From CAVXNB01 sp963763085 (GTDB lineage: Bacteria; Actinomycetota; Acidimicrobiia; Acidimicrobiales; Bog-793): 64,000 bases of DNA. Below the pieces are notes generated by a model that saw only the letters and a program-made list of their open reading frames with translations, made no database searches and was not told where the DNA came from. Of this stretch, positions 35,079 to 43,506 are shown in pieces (the first letter of the stretch is position 1; each line of letters opens with the position of its first letter). The position numbers and the translations under genes are program-made. The stretch covers positions 868,001-932,000 of the forward strand of contig CAVXNB010000004.1 in NCBI GenBank assembly GCA_963763085.1, written 5' to 3'.

Positions 35079-36863
35079 ATGGCCACCCAGGTGAAGGAAG
35101 CAGGCCCCGACGGTCTTGTCGAGATGGCGTGGGACCCCATCACGAGAATCGTGGGCAGCCTCGGCATCTACACCAAGATCGACTTCAACAAGAAACGGGT
35201 GGCCCAGTGCCACTCGACTTCGTCGATCTTCCGTGGCTACAGCATCTTCATGAAGGGCAAGGACCCTCGGGACGCGCACTTCATAACTAGCCGGATCTGC
35301 GGCATCTGCGGCGACAATCACGCCACCTGCTCCTGCTACACGCAGAACATGGCCTACGGGGTCAAGCCTCCGCACCTCGGCGAATGGATCGTCAACCTGG
35401 GCGAGGCGGCCGAGTACATGTTCGACCACAACATCTTCCAGGAGAATCTGGTCGGCGTGGACTTCTGCGAGAGGATGGTGCGGGAGACCAACCCGGGCGT
35501 TCTGCAGCTGGCCGAGAGGACCGAAGCGCCGCACGCCGGCGACCACGGGCACAAGACGATCGCCGACATCATGCGTGCGCTCAACCCGTTCGAGGGCGAG
35601 TTCTACCGGGAAGCCCTCCAGGTGAGCCGGTACACGCGCGAGATGTTCTGCCTGATGGAGGGCCGCCACGTTCATCCCTCGACGCTGTACCCCGGCGGCG
35701 TGGGGACGACCGCGACGATCCAGTTGTTCACCGACTACCTGACGCGGCTGATGCGGTACGTCGAGTTCATGAAGCGCGTCGTTCCCATGCACGACGACCT
35801 GTTCGACTTCTTCTACCAGGCGCTTCCGGGTTATGAGGAGGTCGGGAAGCGTCGCATCCTGCTCGGGTGCTGGGGCAGCTTCCAGGACCCGGAGGTGTGC
35901 AATTTCGAGTACCGCGACATGACGGACTGGGGGCGCGCCATGTTCGTGACGCCCGGGGTCGTGGTGGACGGCAAGCTCGTCACGAACGACCTCGTGGAGA
36001 TCAATCTCGGCATCCGCATCCTGCTCGGCTCGTCGTTCTACGACGACTGGGAGGACCAGGAGATGTTCGTGACCCGCGATCCGCTCGGGAATCCCGTCGA
36101 CCGGCGCCACCCGTGGAACCAGCACACGAACCCCCAGCCCCAGAAACGGAACTTCGACGACAAGTACTCCTGGGTCATGTCGCCCCGGTGGTTCGACGGC
36201 AAGGACCACCTCGCGCTCGACACGGGCGGCGGCCCGCTCGCCCGGCTCTGGTCGACGGCTCTGTCAGGGCTCGTGGACATCGGCTACGTCAAGGCGACCG
36301 GCACCAGCGTCCAGATCAACCTTCCCCGCACGGCGTTGAAGCCGGAGGTCTCCTTCGAGTGGAAAGTGCCGCAGTGGTCCAACACCATCGAGCGCGACCG
36401 GGCCCGGACGTACTTCCAGGCCTACGCCGCCGCCTGCGCCCTGCACTTCGTCGAGAAGGCCCTCGTCGAGATCCGTGCCGGCCGCACCAAGACCTGGGAG
36501 ACCTTCGAAGTGCCCGACGAAGGCATCGGGTGTGGTTTCACCGAGGCGGTGCGCGGCGTCCTGTCGCATCACATGGTCATCCGGGACGGCAAGATCGCCA
36601 ACTACCACCCGTACCCGCCGACTCCGTGGAACGCCAACCCGCGCGACAGCTTCGGCACCCCCGGGCCGTACGAGGACGCGGTGCAGGACTGTCCGATCTT
36701 CGAGGAGAACGGCCTCGACAAGTTCAAGGGCATCGACATAATGCGGACGGTCCGGGCGTTCGACCCGTGCCTGCCGTGCGGTGTCCACATGTACCTCGGC
36801 AAGGGCAACCTGCTCAAGAAGATGCACTCACCGACGATGGTGAACTCCCTCGAGGACAGCTGA
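35079..36863 (+). CDS. hhyL: [NiFe]-hydrogenase large subunit, group 1h
   Basis: 594 residues from an ATG with GAGGAAGG upstream. Carries the NiFe site: L1 motif SRICGICGDNHATCSC (Cys74 and Cys77) and L2 motif DPCLPCGVHMY (Cys564 and Cys567). The L1 form with GDNHATCSC is the hallmark of group 1h, the high-affinity, oxygen-tolerant hydrogenases that scavenge atmospheric H2. The C-terminal 24 residues after His570 would be removed by the maturation protease encoded downstream. Partner of the preceding small subunit. Confidence 0.97.
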   Translation: MATQVKEAGPDGLVEMAWDPITRIVGSLGIYTKIDFNKKRVAQCHSTSSIFRGYSIFMKGKDPRDAHFITSRICGICGDNHATCSCYTQNMAYGVKPPHLGEWIVNLGEAAEYMFDHNIFQENLVGVDFCERMVRETNPGVLQLAERTEAPHAGDHGHKTIADIMRALNPFEGEFYREALQVSRYTREMFCLMEGRHVHPSTLYPGGVGTTATIQLFTDYLTRLMRYVEFMKRVVPMHDDLFDFFYQALPGYEEVGKRRILLGCWGSFQDPEVCNFEYRDMTDWGRAMFVTPGVVVDGKLVTNDLVEINLGIRILLGSSFYDDWEDQEMFVTRDPLGNPVDRRHPWNQHTNPQPQKRNFDDKYSWVMSPRWFDGKDHLALDTGGGPLARLWSTALSGLVDIGYVKATGTSVQINLPRTALKPEVSFEWKVPQWSNTIERDRARTYFQAYAAACALHFVEKALVEIRAGRTKTWETFEVPDEGIGCGFTEAVRGVLSHHMVIRDGKIANYHPYPPTPWNANPRDSFGTPGPYEDAVQDCPIFEENGLDKFKGIDIMRTVRAFDPCLPCGVHMYLGKGNLLKKMHSPTMVNSLEDS

Positions 36864-36887
36864 CCGAGGACGGTCCGGGAGGACGCC

Positions 36888-37481
36888 GTGTCCGACGCAG
36901 ACAACCTGCAAGCCACAGGGGATCGGATCGCCAAGCTGCTCGAGCAGCTCGAGGCGCTGCCTGATGATCGCGCCGCCAAGTGGGCCGAGGAGTTGGTGCG
37001 CCTCGTGACCTCGATGTACGGCGAAGCTCTGACGCGGGTCCTCGAGCTCGCGTGCGGGCCCGAGCCCCTGGGGGGCGAGTCGCTGCTCGCCAGGCTCGCC
37101 GACGACGAGCTCGTTGCCAGCCTGCTGCTGTTGCACGGGCTGCACCCCGAGAGCCTGCAAGTCCGCGTCGAACGGGCTCTTTCGAGCCTGCAGCGGTCGC
37201 TGGGCTCAGGCGACGTGCGCCTGCTCGACGTCGACGAAGAGACCGGGACGGTGCGGGTCCGCCTCCTGGCTGGCGGCGCCGGCTCTGTGCCGGCCTCGCT
37301 CGAGCAGCTCGTCCGGCGCACGATCGAGGACGCGGCGCCGGAGGTGGGAGCCATCGAGGTGGAGAGACCGCTGCCGAGCACGCCGGTCCGGCTGGGGCGC
37401 CGGCCGGGCGGCGGCCCGCCGGAGGAGCTCGTCGCCACGCGTCCCGAGCCCGTCGCTGCCGTCGCGAAGGCGTCGTCGTGA
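36888..37481 (+). CDS. NifU-like C-terminal-domain protein lacking the CxxC
   Basis: 197 residues from a GTG. The C-terminal region LSSLQRSLGSGDVRLLDVDEE then TVRVRLLAGGAGSVPASLEQLVRR follows the NifU/Nfu scaffold fold, but the expected C-x-x-C is replaced by Gly-Ala-Gly-Ser. It therefore cannot hold a cluster through that motif and may act as a structural or docking protein for hydrogenase assembly. GTGA overlap with the DUF5947 gene. Known as a companion gene in group 1h loci. Confidence 0.7.
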   Translation: MSDADNLQATGDRIAKLLEQLEALPDDRAAKWAEELVRLVTSMYGEALTRVLELACGPEPLGGESLLARLADDELVASLLLLHGLHPESLQVRVERALSSLQRSLGSGDVRLLDVDEETGTVRVRLLAGGAGSVPASLEQLVRRTIEDAAPEVGAIEVERPLPSTPVRLGRRPGGGPPEELVATRPEPVAAVAKASS

Positions 37482-38179
37482 GCGACCGGGCCGTCGACCC
37501 GCTGGCGATCCTCGAGCGGATCCGGCGTCCCACCCCGGTCGCGCGCCCGGGCGAGCGGTGCGACCTGTGCGCCGTCGAGATCGCCGACGCCCACAGCCAT
37601 GTCGTCAACCTGGACTCGCGCGGATTGCTGTGCGTGTGCCGGGCCTGCTACCTGCTGTTCACGCAGAAGGGCGCGGCTGGCGGGCGCTACCAGGCCGTTC
37701 CGGACCGGGTCGTCGCCGTCACCGACTTCTCCGTCACGGCCGGCGAGTGGGAGGCGCTGCAGATCCCGGTCGCCGTGGCGTTCTTCTTCTACAACACCGA
37801 TCTCGGCCGGATCGCCGCGTTCTACCCCAGCCCGGCCGGAGCGACCGAGTGCCTGCTTCCCCTCGGAGCGTGGGAGGGTGTCGTCGCCGGCAACGGCGTG
37901 CTGGCCTCGATCGAGCCGGATGTCGAGGCGGTGCTTATCCGGACCGGCCGGGACGCCGGCGACTGCTTCATCGTGCCCATCGACGCCTGTTACGAGCTCG
38001 TCGGCATCCTGCGGCAGCTCTGGAGAGGCTTCGACGGCGGCCGGGAGGTCCACGTCGCGCTCGACGAGTTCTTCGACGGCATCCGGAGCCGGGCACGGCC
38101 GGCGCGGCGGGAGCGTCCCGCGAGCGTGCAAGTGCCGGCGCAGACGACCTCGTTAGCCCGAGGCGGCGGCGGTGCCTGA
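37478..38179 (+). CDS. DUF5947-family hydrogenase-associated protein
   Basis: 233 residues from a GTG overlapping the previous stop. Two Cys pairs in the N-terminal quarter, RCDLCAVE (about 28) and CVCRACYLLF (about 55), separated by HSHVVNL, suggest a zinc or iron ribbon; the rest is a compact alpha/beta domain with PVAVAFFFYNTDLGRIAAFYPSPAGATE interrupted by acidic loops. This family is found with group 1h hydrogenases and its role is not established. Confidence 0.75.
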   Translation: MSDRAVDPLAILERIRRPTPVARPGERCDLCAVEIADAHSHVVNLDSRGLLCVCRACYLLFTQKGAAGGRYQAVPDRVVAVTDFSVTAGEWEALQIPVAVAFFFYNTDLGRIAAFYPSPAGATECLLPLGAWEGVVAGNGVLASIEPDVEAVLIRTGRDAGDCFIVPIDACYELVGILRQLWRGFDGGREVHVALDEFFDGIRSRARPARRERPASVQVPAQTTSLARGGGGA

Positions 38180-38813
38180 TCTCGCGTTCGAGGTCCTCGA
38201 TGGGGCGGCGGAGCGCTACGCGGCGGTTCCGACCCTCGGGTTGCAACTCCGGATCGAGGAGAAGACCGGCGTCCGGGTGCAGGCGATCGCGCTGCGCGTC
38301 CAGATCCGTATCGAGCCGCAGCGGCGCCGGTACGGACCCGAGGAGGAAGAGCGCCTCTATGAGCTCTTCGGCGAGACTCGCCAGTGGGGCGAGTCACTGC
38401 GCCCGTTCCTTTGGACCCAGGTCGCGACGACGGTCGGGTCCTTCAGCGGCTCGACGGAGGTCAGCCTGCCCGTCCCGTGCACTTACGACTTCGAGGTGGC
38501 CGGGGCCAAGTACCTGCACGGGCTCGAGTCGGGCGAGATCCCGTTGCTGCTGCTGTTCAACGGTACGGTCTTCGGGGCGGGCCCGGCCGGAATGCAGGTG
38601 GAGCCGATACCGTGGCACCTGGAGGCGAGCTACCGGTTGCCGGTCCAGGTCTGGCGAGAGGTGCTGGACCTGTACTTCCCCGACAGCGGTTGGCTGCGGC
38701 TCCGTCGGGACACCCTCGACGCCCTGCAGCGCTACAAGATCGGGCAAGCGCTCCCGACGTGGGAACAAGCTTTCGAGTCGCTGTTGAAGGCCGCAGGAGA
38801 AGAGGCCACGTGA
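38172..38813 (+). CDS. DUF6084-family hydrogenase-associated protein
   Basis: 213 residues from a GTG 8 bases inside the DUF5947 gene. Starts PDLAFEVLDGAAERYAAVPT; a beta-rich protein with strands VQAIALRVQIRIEPQRR, STEVSLPVPCTYDFEVAG, IPLLLLFNGTVFG. No catalytic motif is visible. Found with group 1h hydrogenase clusters; function unknown. Confidence 0.75.
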   Translation: MPDLAFEVLDGAAERYAAVPTLGLQLRIEEKTGVRVQAIALRVQIRIEPQRRRYGPEEEERLYELFGETRQWGESLRPFLWTQVATTVGSFSGSTEVSLPVPCTYDFEVAGAKYLHGLESGEIPLLLLFNGTVFGAGPAGMQVEPIPWHLEASYRLPVQVWREVLDLYFPDSGWLRLRRDTLDALQRYKIGQALPTWEQAFESLLKAAGEEAT

Positions 38814-40238
38814 CAGCGACCCCCACGACCTCGCCCGGTGAAGGGCGCTTCGCGACGGCCCGCAAGGTTGCCGATGCGGTCATTTACGAGGGCTACGTCC
38901 TCTACCCGTACCGGGCGTCCGCGCAGAAGAACCAGGTTCGCTGGCAGTTCGGCGTGCTGGCGCCACGGCCCTTCAGCGAGTCGACGGGATCCGAGGCCTG
39001 GGCGATGCAGACCGAGTGCGTGCTCGAGGCGCCGGGCTCGGCGGCCGTGAGCGTCCAGGTCCGTTTCCTCCGGGTGCTCTCGAGGGTCGTCGAGGAGGCG
39101 CCCCGGACGGAGGGCGACGCATTCACCCCCGTGGCGTCGCTCGAGGTGGACGGTGAGCTCTGGACCACCTGGGAGGAGTCGAGCGAGCAGCAGATCGACG
39201 TCGGACCTTTCGCCCTCGGGAGTCTCGTCAACGCCGGCACGTCGGCGGCCGACGAGACGGCGATCACGCTCGAAGGCCGCGTCGAGCGGGAGCTGCTGCG
39301 GGACGCCTCGGGCCGTACCGCCGGCCGTGTCGTACGTGAGCTCCGGCCGGTGTGCGGGCGTATCGGGGTCTCTGCGAGCGCGGTGGAACAGGCAGCCGGC
39401 CTCACGAGGCTGCGCATTCGCGTCGAGAATCTCACGCCCTGGGCCGGTCATCCCGGCGTGAAGCGGGACGAGGTCGTACGGAACTCCCTCGTCGCCGTCC
39501 ACGTCCTGGCGGCAGTGGACGACGGAAGGTTCATCTCGATGCTCGATCCTCCCGAGCACTGCCGGGGTGCCGTCGCCTCCTGCCGCAACATCGGCGGTTT
39601 CCCCGTCCTTATCGGGGAGGGGGGCGCCGACGACGTCATCCTGTCGTCGCCGATCATCCTCTACGACCATCCGGAAGTGGCGCCCGAGAGCCAAGGGGAC
39701 ATGTTCGACGCCACCGAGATCGACGAGATTCTTGCGCTCCGCATCCTCACCCTGACCGAGGAAGAGAAACGGGAAGCCCGCCGCACCGACACCCTCTCGG
39801 CCACGATCATCGACCGATGCGATGCGATGCCTCCGGAGGTGTTCGAGCGCCTGCACGGGGCGATCCGGTCGCTGCGACCGCCGGCGGAGCCCACCTGCCC
39901 TCGAGGTGCCGGTCGCCTCCCCGGAGGAGCCCGTCCCCTGGTGGGACCCGGAGATGGACGCCAGCGTCGATCCCGCTCACGACACGATCGTGGTCGGGAC
40001 CGCGGAGGTCGGCAAGGGTGCCAAGGTCCGCCTCAACCCGACCCGCAGGGCCGACGCGCAGGACTTCTTCCTCGCCGGTCGCTCGGCTGTCGTCGCCGGC
40101 ATCTTCCACGACGTCGACGGCGACGTTCACCTCGCGGTCGTCCTTGACGACGACCCGGCGGCGGAGTTTCACGAGTGGTACGGGCGCTTCCTCTACTTCC
40201 ATCCCGAAGAGGTCGAAGTTCTCGAGGGGGCGTCATGA
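38810..40238 (+). CDS. Conserved hydrogenase-cluster protein (reading frame interrupted near 39891)
   Basis: 475 residues once one base is removed; GTG overlaps the DUF6084 stop. The large first part (about 360 residues) has strands such as VIYEGYVLYPYRASAQKNQ, an ISMLDPPEHCRGAVASCRNIGGFPVLIGEG segment and an acidic tail. The last 105 residues (PWWDPEMDASVDPAHDTI, GKGAKVRLNPTRRADAQDFF, GRFLYFHPEEVEVLE) are in the next frame. Removing one C at 39890-39892 joins the parts as PPAEPPALEVPVASPEEP. A second gene starting at GTG 39906 is possible but would leave the first with a nonsense tail. Function unknown. Confidence 0.7.
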
Positions 40239-40741
40239 CCGAGCGGGTGCTCGTGGCCGGGGTGGGCAACATCTTCCTCGGCGACGACGGGTTTGGTGTC
40301 GCCGTCGCGTCCCGCATGGCCGGCGAGACGTTTCCGGAAGGCGTGAAGGTCGGGGACTTCGGCATCCGCAGCGTGCACCTTGCATACGAGCTGCTCGACG
40401 GCTACGACAGTCTGGTGCTCATCGACGCCCTCAGCCGTGGAGACCGGCCGGGCACGCTCACGGTCCTCGAGCCCGAGCTCGACGACCATCCCCTTGGAGA
40501 GGCGGCCGGGCTGGGCGCCATGGACGCCCACACCATGCACCCCGAGGCGGTGCTCAACATGCTCAGCGCCCTCGGAGGACACCTGCGACGCGTCGTCGTC
40601 GTCGGTTGCGAGCCGGCGCTCGTCGAGGAGTACCTGGGACTGTCGACAGAGGTTGCCGGCGCAGTCGACCAGGCCGTGGAGATCGTGCGGGATCTCGTCG
40701 CGGAGCTGTCCACCTCTAACAGGAAGGAGGGATCACCGTGA
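40235..40741 (+). CDS. Hydrogenase maturation endopeptidase (HupD/HyaD family)
   Basis: 168 residues, ATG overlapping the previous TGA (ATGA). N-terminal GVGNIFLGDDGFGVAVA contains the first acidic Ni ligand, VLIDALSRG the second Asp, and AMDAHTMHPEAVL the His. This protease cuts the C-terminal tail of the large subunit after nickel insertion; its substrate is the adjacent HhyL. Contains the Shine-Dalgarno for the next micro-ORF in its last codons. Confidence 0.92.
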   Translation: MTERVLVAGVGNIFLGDDGFGVAVASRMAGETFPEGVKVGDFGIRSVHLAYELLDGYDSLVLIDALSRGDRPGTLTVLEPELDDHPLGEAAGLGAMDAHTMHPEAVLNMLSALGGHLRRVVVVGCEPALVEEYLGLSTEVAGAVDQAVEIVRDLVAELSTSNRKEGSP

Positions 40742-40842
40742 TCCGACGATTCGTCTTGTCATTGCTGTTCGCCGCCATTGCCTCAATGGTGGTGCGGTCC
40801 TTGCCGGACATCGCCCGGTATCTGAAGATCAGGGAGATGTGA
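40738..40842 (+). CDS. DUF6893-family micro-protein, 34 aa
   Basis: A 34-codon ORF from a GTG that overlaps the protease stop (GTGA) with a strong AGGAAGGAGG ribosome site. Reads VIRRFVLSLLFAAIASMV then VRSLPDIARYLKIREM: one hydrophobic helix followed by the L-P-D-I-x-R-Y-L-x-I-R-x-M tail that marks the DUF6893 small proteins. A small membrane-associated component of the hydrogenase operon, possibly for membrane attachment; the role is inferred. Confidence 0.75.
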   Translation: MIRRFVLSLLFAAIASMVVRSLPDIARYLKIREM

Positions 40843-40879
40843 CCACCGCGGTCGCGAGACGTGAAGGACGGGCGAGCCA

Positions 40880-41392
40880 TTGGCGCGTTATGAGATTCAT
40901 CCCGAGCGGTCGGAGGTGCGGATCGAGGCGCGCTCGAGCATCCATCCGATCGACGCAGTGATCAACGGGCTGGAGGGCTTCTTGGAGCTGGAGGTGGGCG
41001 AAGGCGGCATGCTCGACCTGTCCGTCGCGCCAAAGGGCCGTCTCGACCTTCCGGTCGATCGCCTCACGTCGGGCAATGCTCTCTACGACCGCGAGATGAA
41101 GCGGAGGATCGACGCCCGGAAATTCCGCTCGATCACCGGGGAGCTCAAGGAGATGAAGCCGGCCGGTGATGGTGGGCGCTATGTCGTGGGCGGAGACGTC
41201 ACGTTTCGGGGAGAGACGCGGCACTTCGAGGACGAGATGTCGTTCGCCGTGCTCGACGAGAAGAGCGTCAGCCTGGGAGGCTCGCACGTGTTCGACATCC
41301 GTGAATTCGGGATGGAGCCCCCGAAGATCATGATGCTCAAGGTCTACCCCGACGTCTCGGTCACCGTGAAGATCGTGGCGGTGAAGCCCTGA
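40880..41392 (+). CDS. YceI-family lipid-binding-like protein
   Basis: 170 residues from a TTG. Lipocalin-like barrel with YEIHPERSEVRIEARSSIHPI, TSGNALYDREMKRRIDARKF, VGGDVTFRGETRHFEDEM, and MMLKVYPDVSVTVKIV. No signal peptide, unlike classical secreted YceI, so it stays in the cytoplasm. The closest relative visible here is the C-terminal half of the PadR-YceI regulator. Stop overlaps the hypA start by one base (TGATG). YceI proteins bind isoprenoid chains, so it may contact quinones or another polyprenyl lipid. Confidence 0.85.
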   Translation: MARYEIHPERSEVRIEARSSIHPIDAVINGLEGFLELEVGEGGMLDLSVAPKGRLDLPVDRLTSGNALYDREMKRRIDARKFRSITGELKEMKPAGDGGRYVVGGDVTFRGETRHFEDEMSFAVLDEKSVSLGGSHVFDIREFGMEPPKIMMLKVYPDVSVTVKIVAVKP

Positions 41393-41727
41393 TGCACGAG
41401 CTCGGTCTCTGCGAGGACATTCTCGATGCCGTGCAGCGGCGCGCCGGCGATCGTCCCGTGGCCCGGGTCCGGGTCCGGGTCGGCCGGCTCCACCACGTCC
41501 ATCCGGACGCGTTCGAGCAGTCCTTCGCGCTCGCTGCGTCGGGCGGTGTCGCCGAGGATGCGACGGCCGAGCTCGTGATCGTGCCGATCCGGGGCCACTG
41601 CCCCGACTGCGGGTCGAGCTTCGAGGCCGACGAGCCCGTATTGTGCTGCCCGGACTGCGGGGCGCTCGGGGTCGAGCAGGAGGGCGGCGACGAGCTGATC
41701 CTCGAGCTGATCGAGTATCGGGCCTAG
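41392..41727 (+). CDS. hypA: Hydrogenase nickel incorporation protein HypA
   Basis: 111 residues, MHELGLCEDILDAV: the N-terminal Met-His-Glu is the Ni-binding site. Zinc ribbon with two Cys pairs, GHCPDCGSSF and VLCCPDCGALGV, sits between residues 65 and 90. HypA delivers nickel to the large subunit, normally together with the GTPase HypB, which is not in this window. Confidence 0.95.
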   Translation: MHELGLCEDILDAVQRRAGDRPVARVRVRVGRLHHVHPDAFEQSFALAASGGVAEDATAELVIVPIRGHCPDCGSSFEADEPVLCCPDCGALGVEQEGGDELILELIEYRA

Positions 41728-41740
41728 AGAGAGGAGCGCC

Positions 41741-42013
41741 ATGTGCCTTGGGATTCCCGGTGAGGTCGTGGAGCTGGTCGACTCGAATCGCCACCTGGCG
41801 AAGGTCGACGTCGCCGGCGTGAGGCGCAACATCAACATCGGACTGCTCGAGGACCTGAACCTGGTGCCGGGGGACTGGGTGCTCATCCACGTCGGCTTTG
41901 CGATGGCCAAGATCGACGAGGAGGAGGCGCAACGCGCCCTCGAAGGGCTGCAACTGATGGGCCAGGCGTACGCCGACGAGGTTCAGGCAGTGATCGAATC
42001 GCAGATCGCATAG
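41741..42013 (+). CDS. hypC: Hydrogenase assembly chaperone HypC
   Basis: 90 residues, MCLGIPGEVVELVDS: Cys2 is the ligand for the Fe(CN)2CO unit passed from HypD. GDWVLIHVGFAMAKIDEEEA is the conserved barrel end. Shine-Dalgarno GAGAGGAG. A second HypC-like domain is fused to a SIS domain on the opposite strand. Confidence 0.95.
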   Translation: MCLGIPGEVVELVDSNRHLAKVDVAGVRRNINIGLLEDLNLVPGDWVLIHVGFAMAKIDEEEAQRALEGLQLMGQAYADEVQAVIESQIA

Positions 42014-42036
42014 CAACGACGAGCAAATGAGGAGGA

Positions 42037-42267
42037 GTGGTGGCCGCAGTCATCGCATTGATAGTGGGCTACGTGCTCGGGGCGCGCGCCGGTGAGGAAG
42101 GCCTCGAGGAGCTCAAGGACGCCTGGCAGACGATCGCGTCCTCGGGAGAGGTGAAGGATCTCGTCGCGGGCGGCCTCTCCATCGCTCGCGACATCGTGTC
42201 GCGCGGTGGCGGGATGCTCGCCGACCGGATGCCGACCGGCGATACGCGCCTCACGCGGGTCGCTTGA
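42037..42267 (+). CDS. Small single-helix membrane protein
   Basis: 76 residues from a GTG (42037 or 42040) behind AGGAGG. Begins VVAAVIALIVGYVLGARAG, one transmembrane helix, then an amphipathic acidic/basic tail EGLEELKDAWQTIASSGEV. Resembles YtxH-like anchors in shape only. Located between hypC and hypD, so probably linked to the hydrogenase; function unknown. Confidence 0.65.
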   Translation: MVAAVIALIVGYVLGARAGEEGLEELKDAWQTIASSGEVKDLVAGGLSIARDIVSRGGGMLADRMPTGDTRLTRVA

Positions 42268-42336
42268 GGTTCGCCATGCGGCCGAGCCCGCCTCGGCCGG
42301 CTCAGCAGTCCTGGGTGTGCGAGAGGAAGGGGCACC

Positions 42337-43464
42337 ATGCGATTCGTCGATGAGTACCGTGACCCGGCGGCGGCCCGCGGTTTGGTGGCGCGCATCACCG
42401 AGTTGGCCGGCGACGGGAGCTACAAGTTCATGGAGGTCTGTGGGGGGCACACCCACACGATCTACCGCCACGGCATCGAGCACGTCCTCCCGATCTCGGT
42501 CGAGCTCGTGCACGGCCCCGGCTGCCCGGTGTGCGTCATCCCGATGGGCCGGATCGACGACGCCATCGCCGTGGCCGAGGCACCCGGGGTGATCTTCACG
42601 TCGTTCGGCGACATGATGCGCGTGCCTGGCTCGAACGGCAACCTGCTCGGGGCAAAGGCGCGGGGCGCCGACGTCCGTTTCGTGTACTCGCCGCTCGACG
42701 CGCTCCGGATCGCGGCCGACAATCCCGACCGGCAGGTCGTGTTCTTCGCCGTCGGGTTCGAGACGACGGCGCCTTCGACAGCGGCGACGCTGCTTCGGGC
42801 CAGGGCCGACAACGTCGTGAACTTCACCGTCTTCTCGAACCACGTCACGATCGTGCCCCCGATCAAGGCCATCCTCGAGTCGCCCGACCTGCGCCTCGAC
42901 GGCTTCCTCGGCCCCGGTCACGTGTCGACGGTGGTCGGCCAGCGACCGTACCGTTTCGTGCCCGAGGTGTACGGCAAGCCCGTCGTCACCGCCGGCTTCG
43001 AGCCCCTCGACATCCTGCAGGCGATCGCGATGCTGCTCGTGCAGATCAACGAGGGCCGGTGCTGTGTCGAGAACCAGTACACGCGCTGCGTCAGCGAGGC
43101 GGGGAACCCCAAGGCGCTCGCCATCTTGAACGAGGTGTTCGAGCTCCGACCGCACTTCGAATGGCGCGGCCTCGGGTTCATCTCCCAGAGCGCGCTCAAG
43201 CTCAGGGCGGAGTTCGCGCCGTGGGACGCGGAGCTTCGTTTCGAGGTGCCGGGCGTCCGCGTCGCCGACCCGAAGGCCTGCCAGTGCGGCGAGGTGCTGA
43301 AGGGCGTCATCAAGCCCTGGGAATGCAAGGTGTTCGGCACCGCCTGCACGCCTGAGACGCCGATCGGCACCTGCATGGTCTCCTCGGAGGGGGCCTGTGC
43401 CGCCTACTACAACTTCGGGCGCCTCCACCGGGAGGTGGCAGTCACCGTCGGCGCCACGCGCTGA
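42337..43464 (+). CDS. hypD: Hydrogenase maturation factor HypD
   Basis: 375 residues. Conserved motifs: FMEVCGGHTHTIYRHGI (Cys ligand of Fe(CN)2CO), HGPGCPVCVIP, TFGDMMRVPG-like TSFGDMMRVPGSNGNL, GPGHVSTVVG, YGKPVVTAGFEPLD, and C-terminal 4Fe-4S cysteines in ENQYTRCV, ACQCGEVLKG, CKVFGTACTP. HypD assembles the Fe(CN)2CO group with HypC. Last + strand gene of the locus; convergent with hypF. Confidence 0.96.
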   Translation: MRFVDEYRDPAAARGLVARITELAGDGSYKFMEVCGGHTHTIYRHGIEHVLPISVELVHGPGCPVCVIPMGRIDDAIAVAEAPGVIFTSFGDMMRVPGSNGNLLGAKARGADVRFVYSPLDALRIAADNPDRQVVFFAVGFETTAPSTAATLLRARADNVVNFTVFSNHVTIVPPIKAILESPDLRLDGFLGPGHVSTVVGQRPYRFVPEVYGKPVVTAGFEPLDILQAIAMLLVQINEGRCCVENQYTRCVSEAGNPKALAILNEVFELRPHFEWRGLGFISQSALKLRAEFAPWDAELRFEVPGVRVADPKACQCGEVLKGVIKPWECKVFGTACTPETPIGTCMVSSEGACAAYYNFGRLHREVAVTVGATR

Positions 43465-43506
43465 GGCTTGCGAGGCCCTGCAGCCGCTTCGTCAGGGACG
43501 GCTTCG

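Noticed and set aside
39906..40238. Separate small gene for the end of the hydrogenase-cluster protein
   Set aside because: Possible, but it would leave the upstream gene running into a 75-codon Arg/Gly-rich nonsense tail. One-base removal joins the two naturally.
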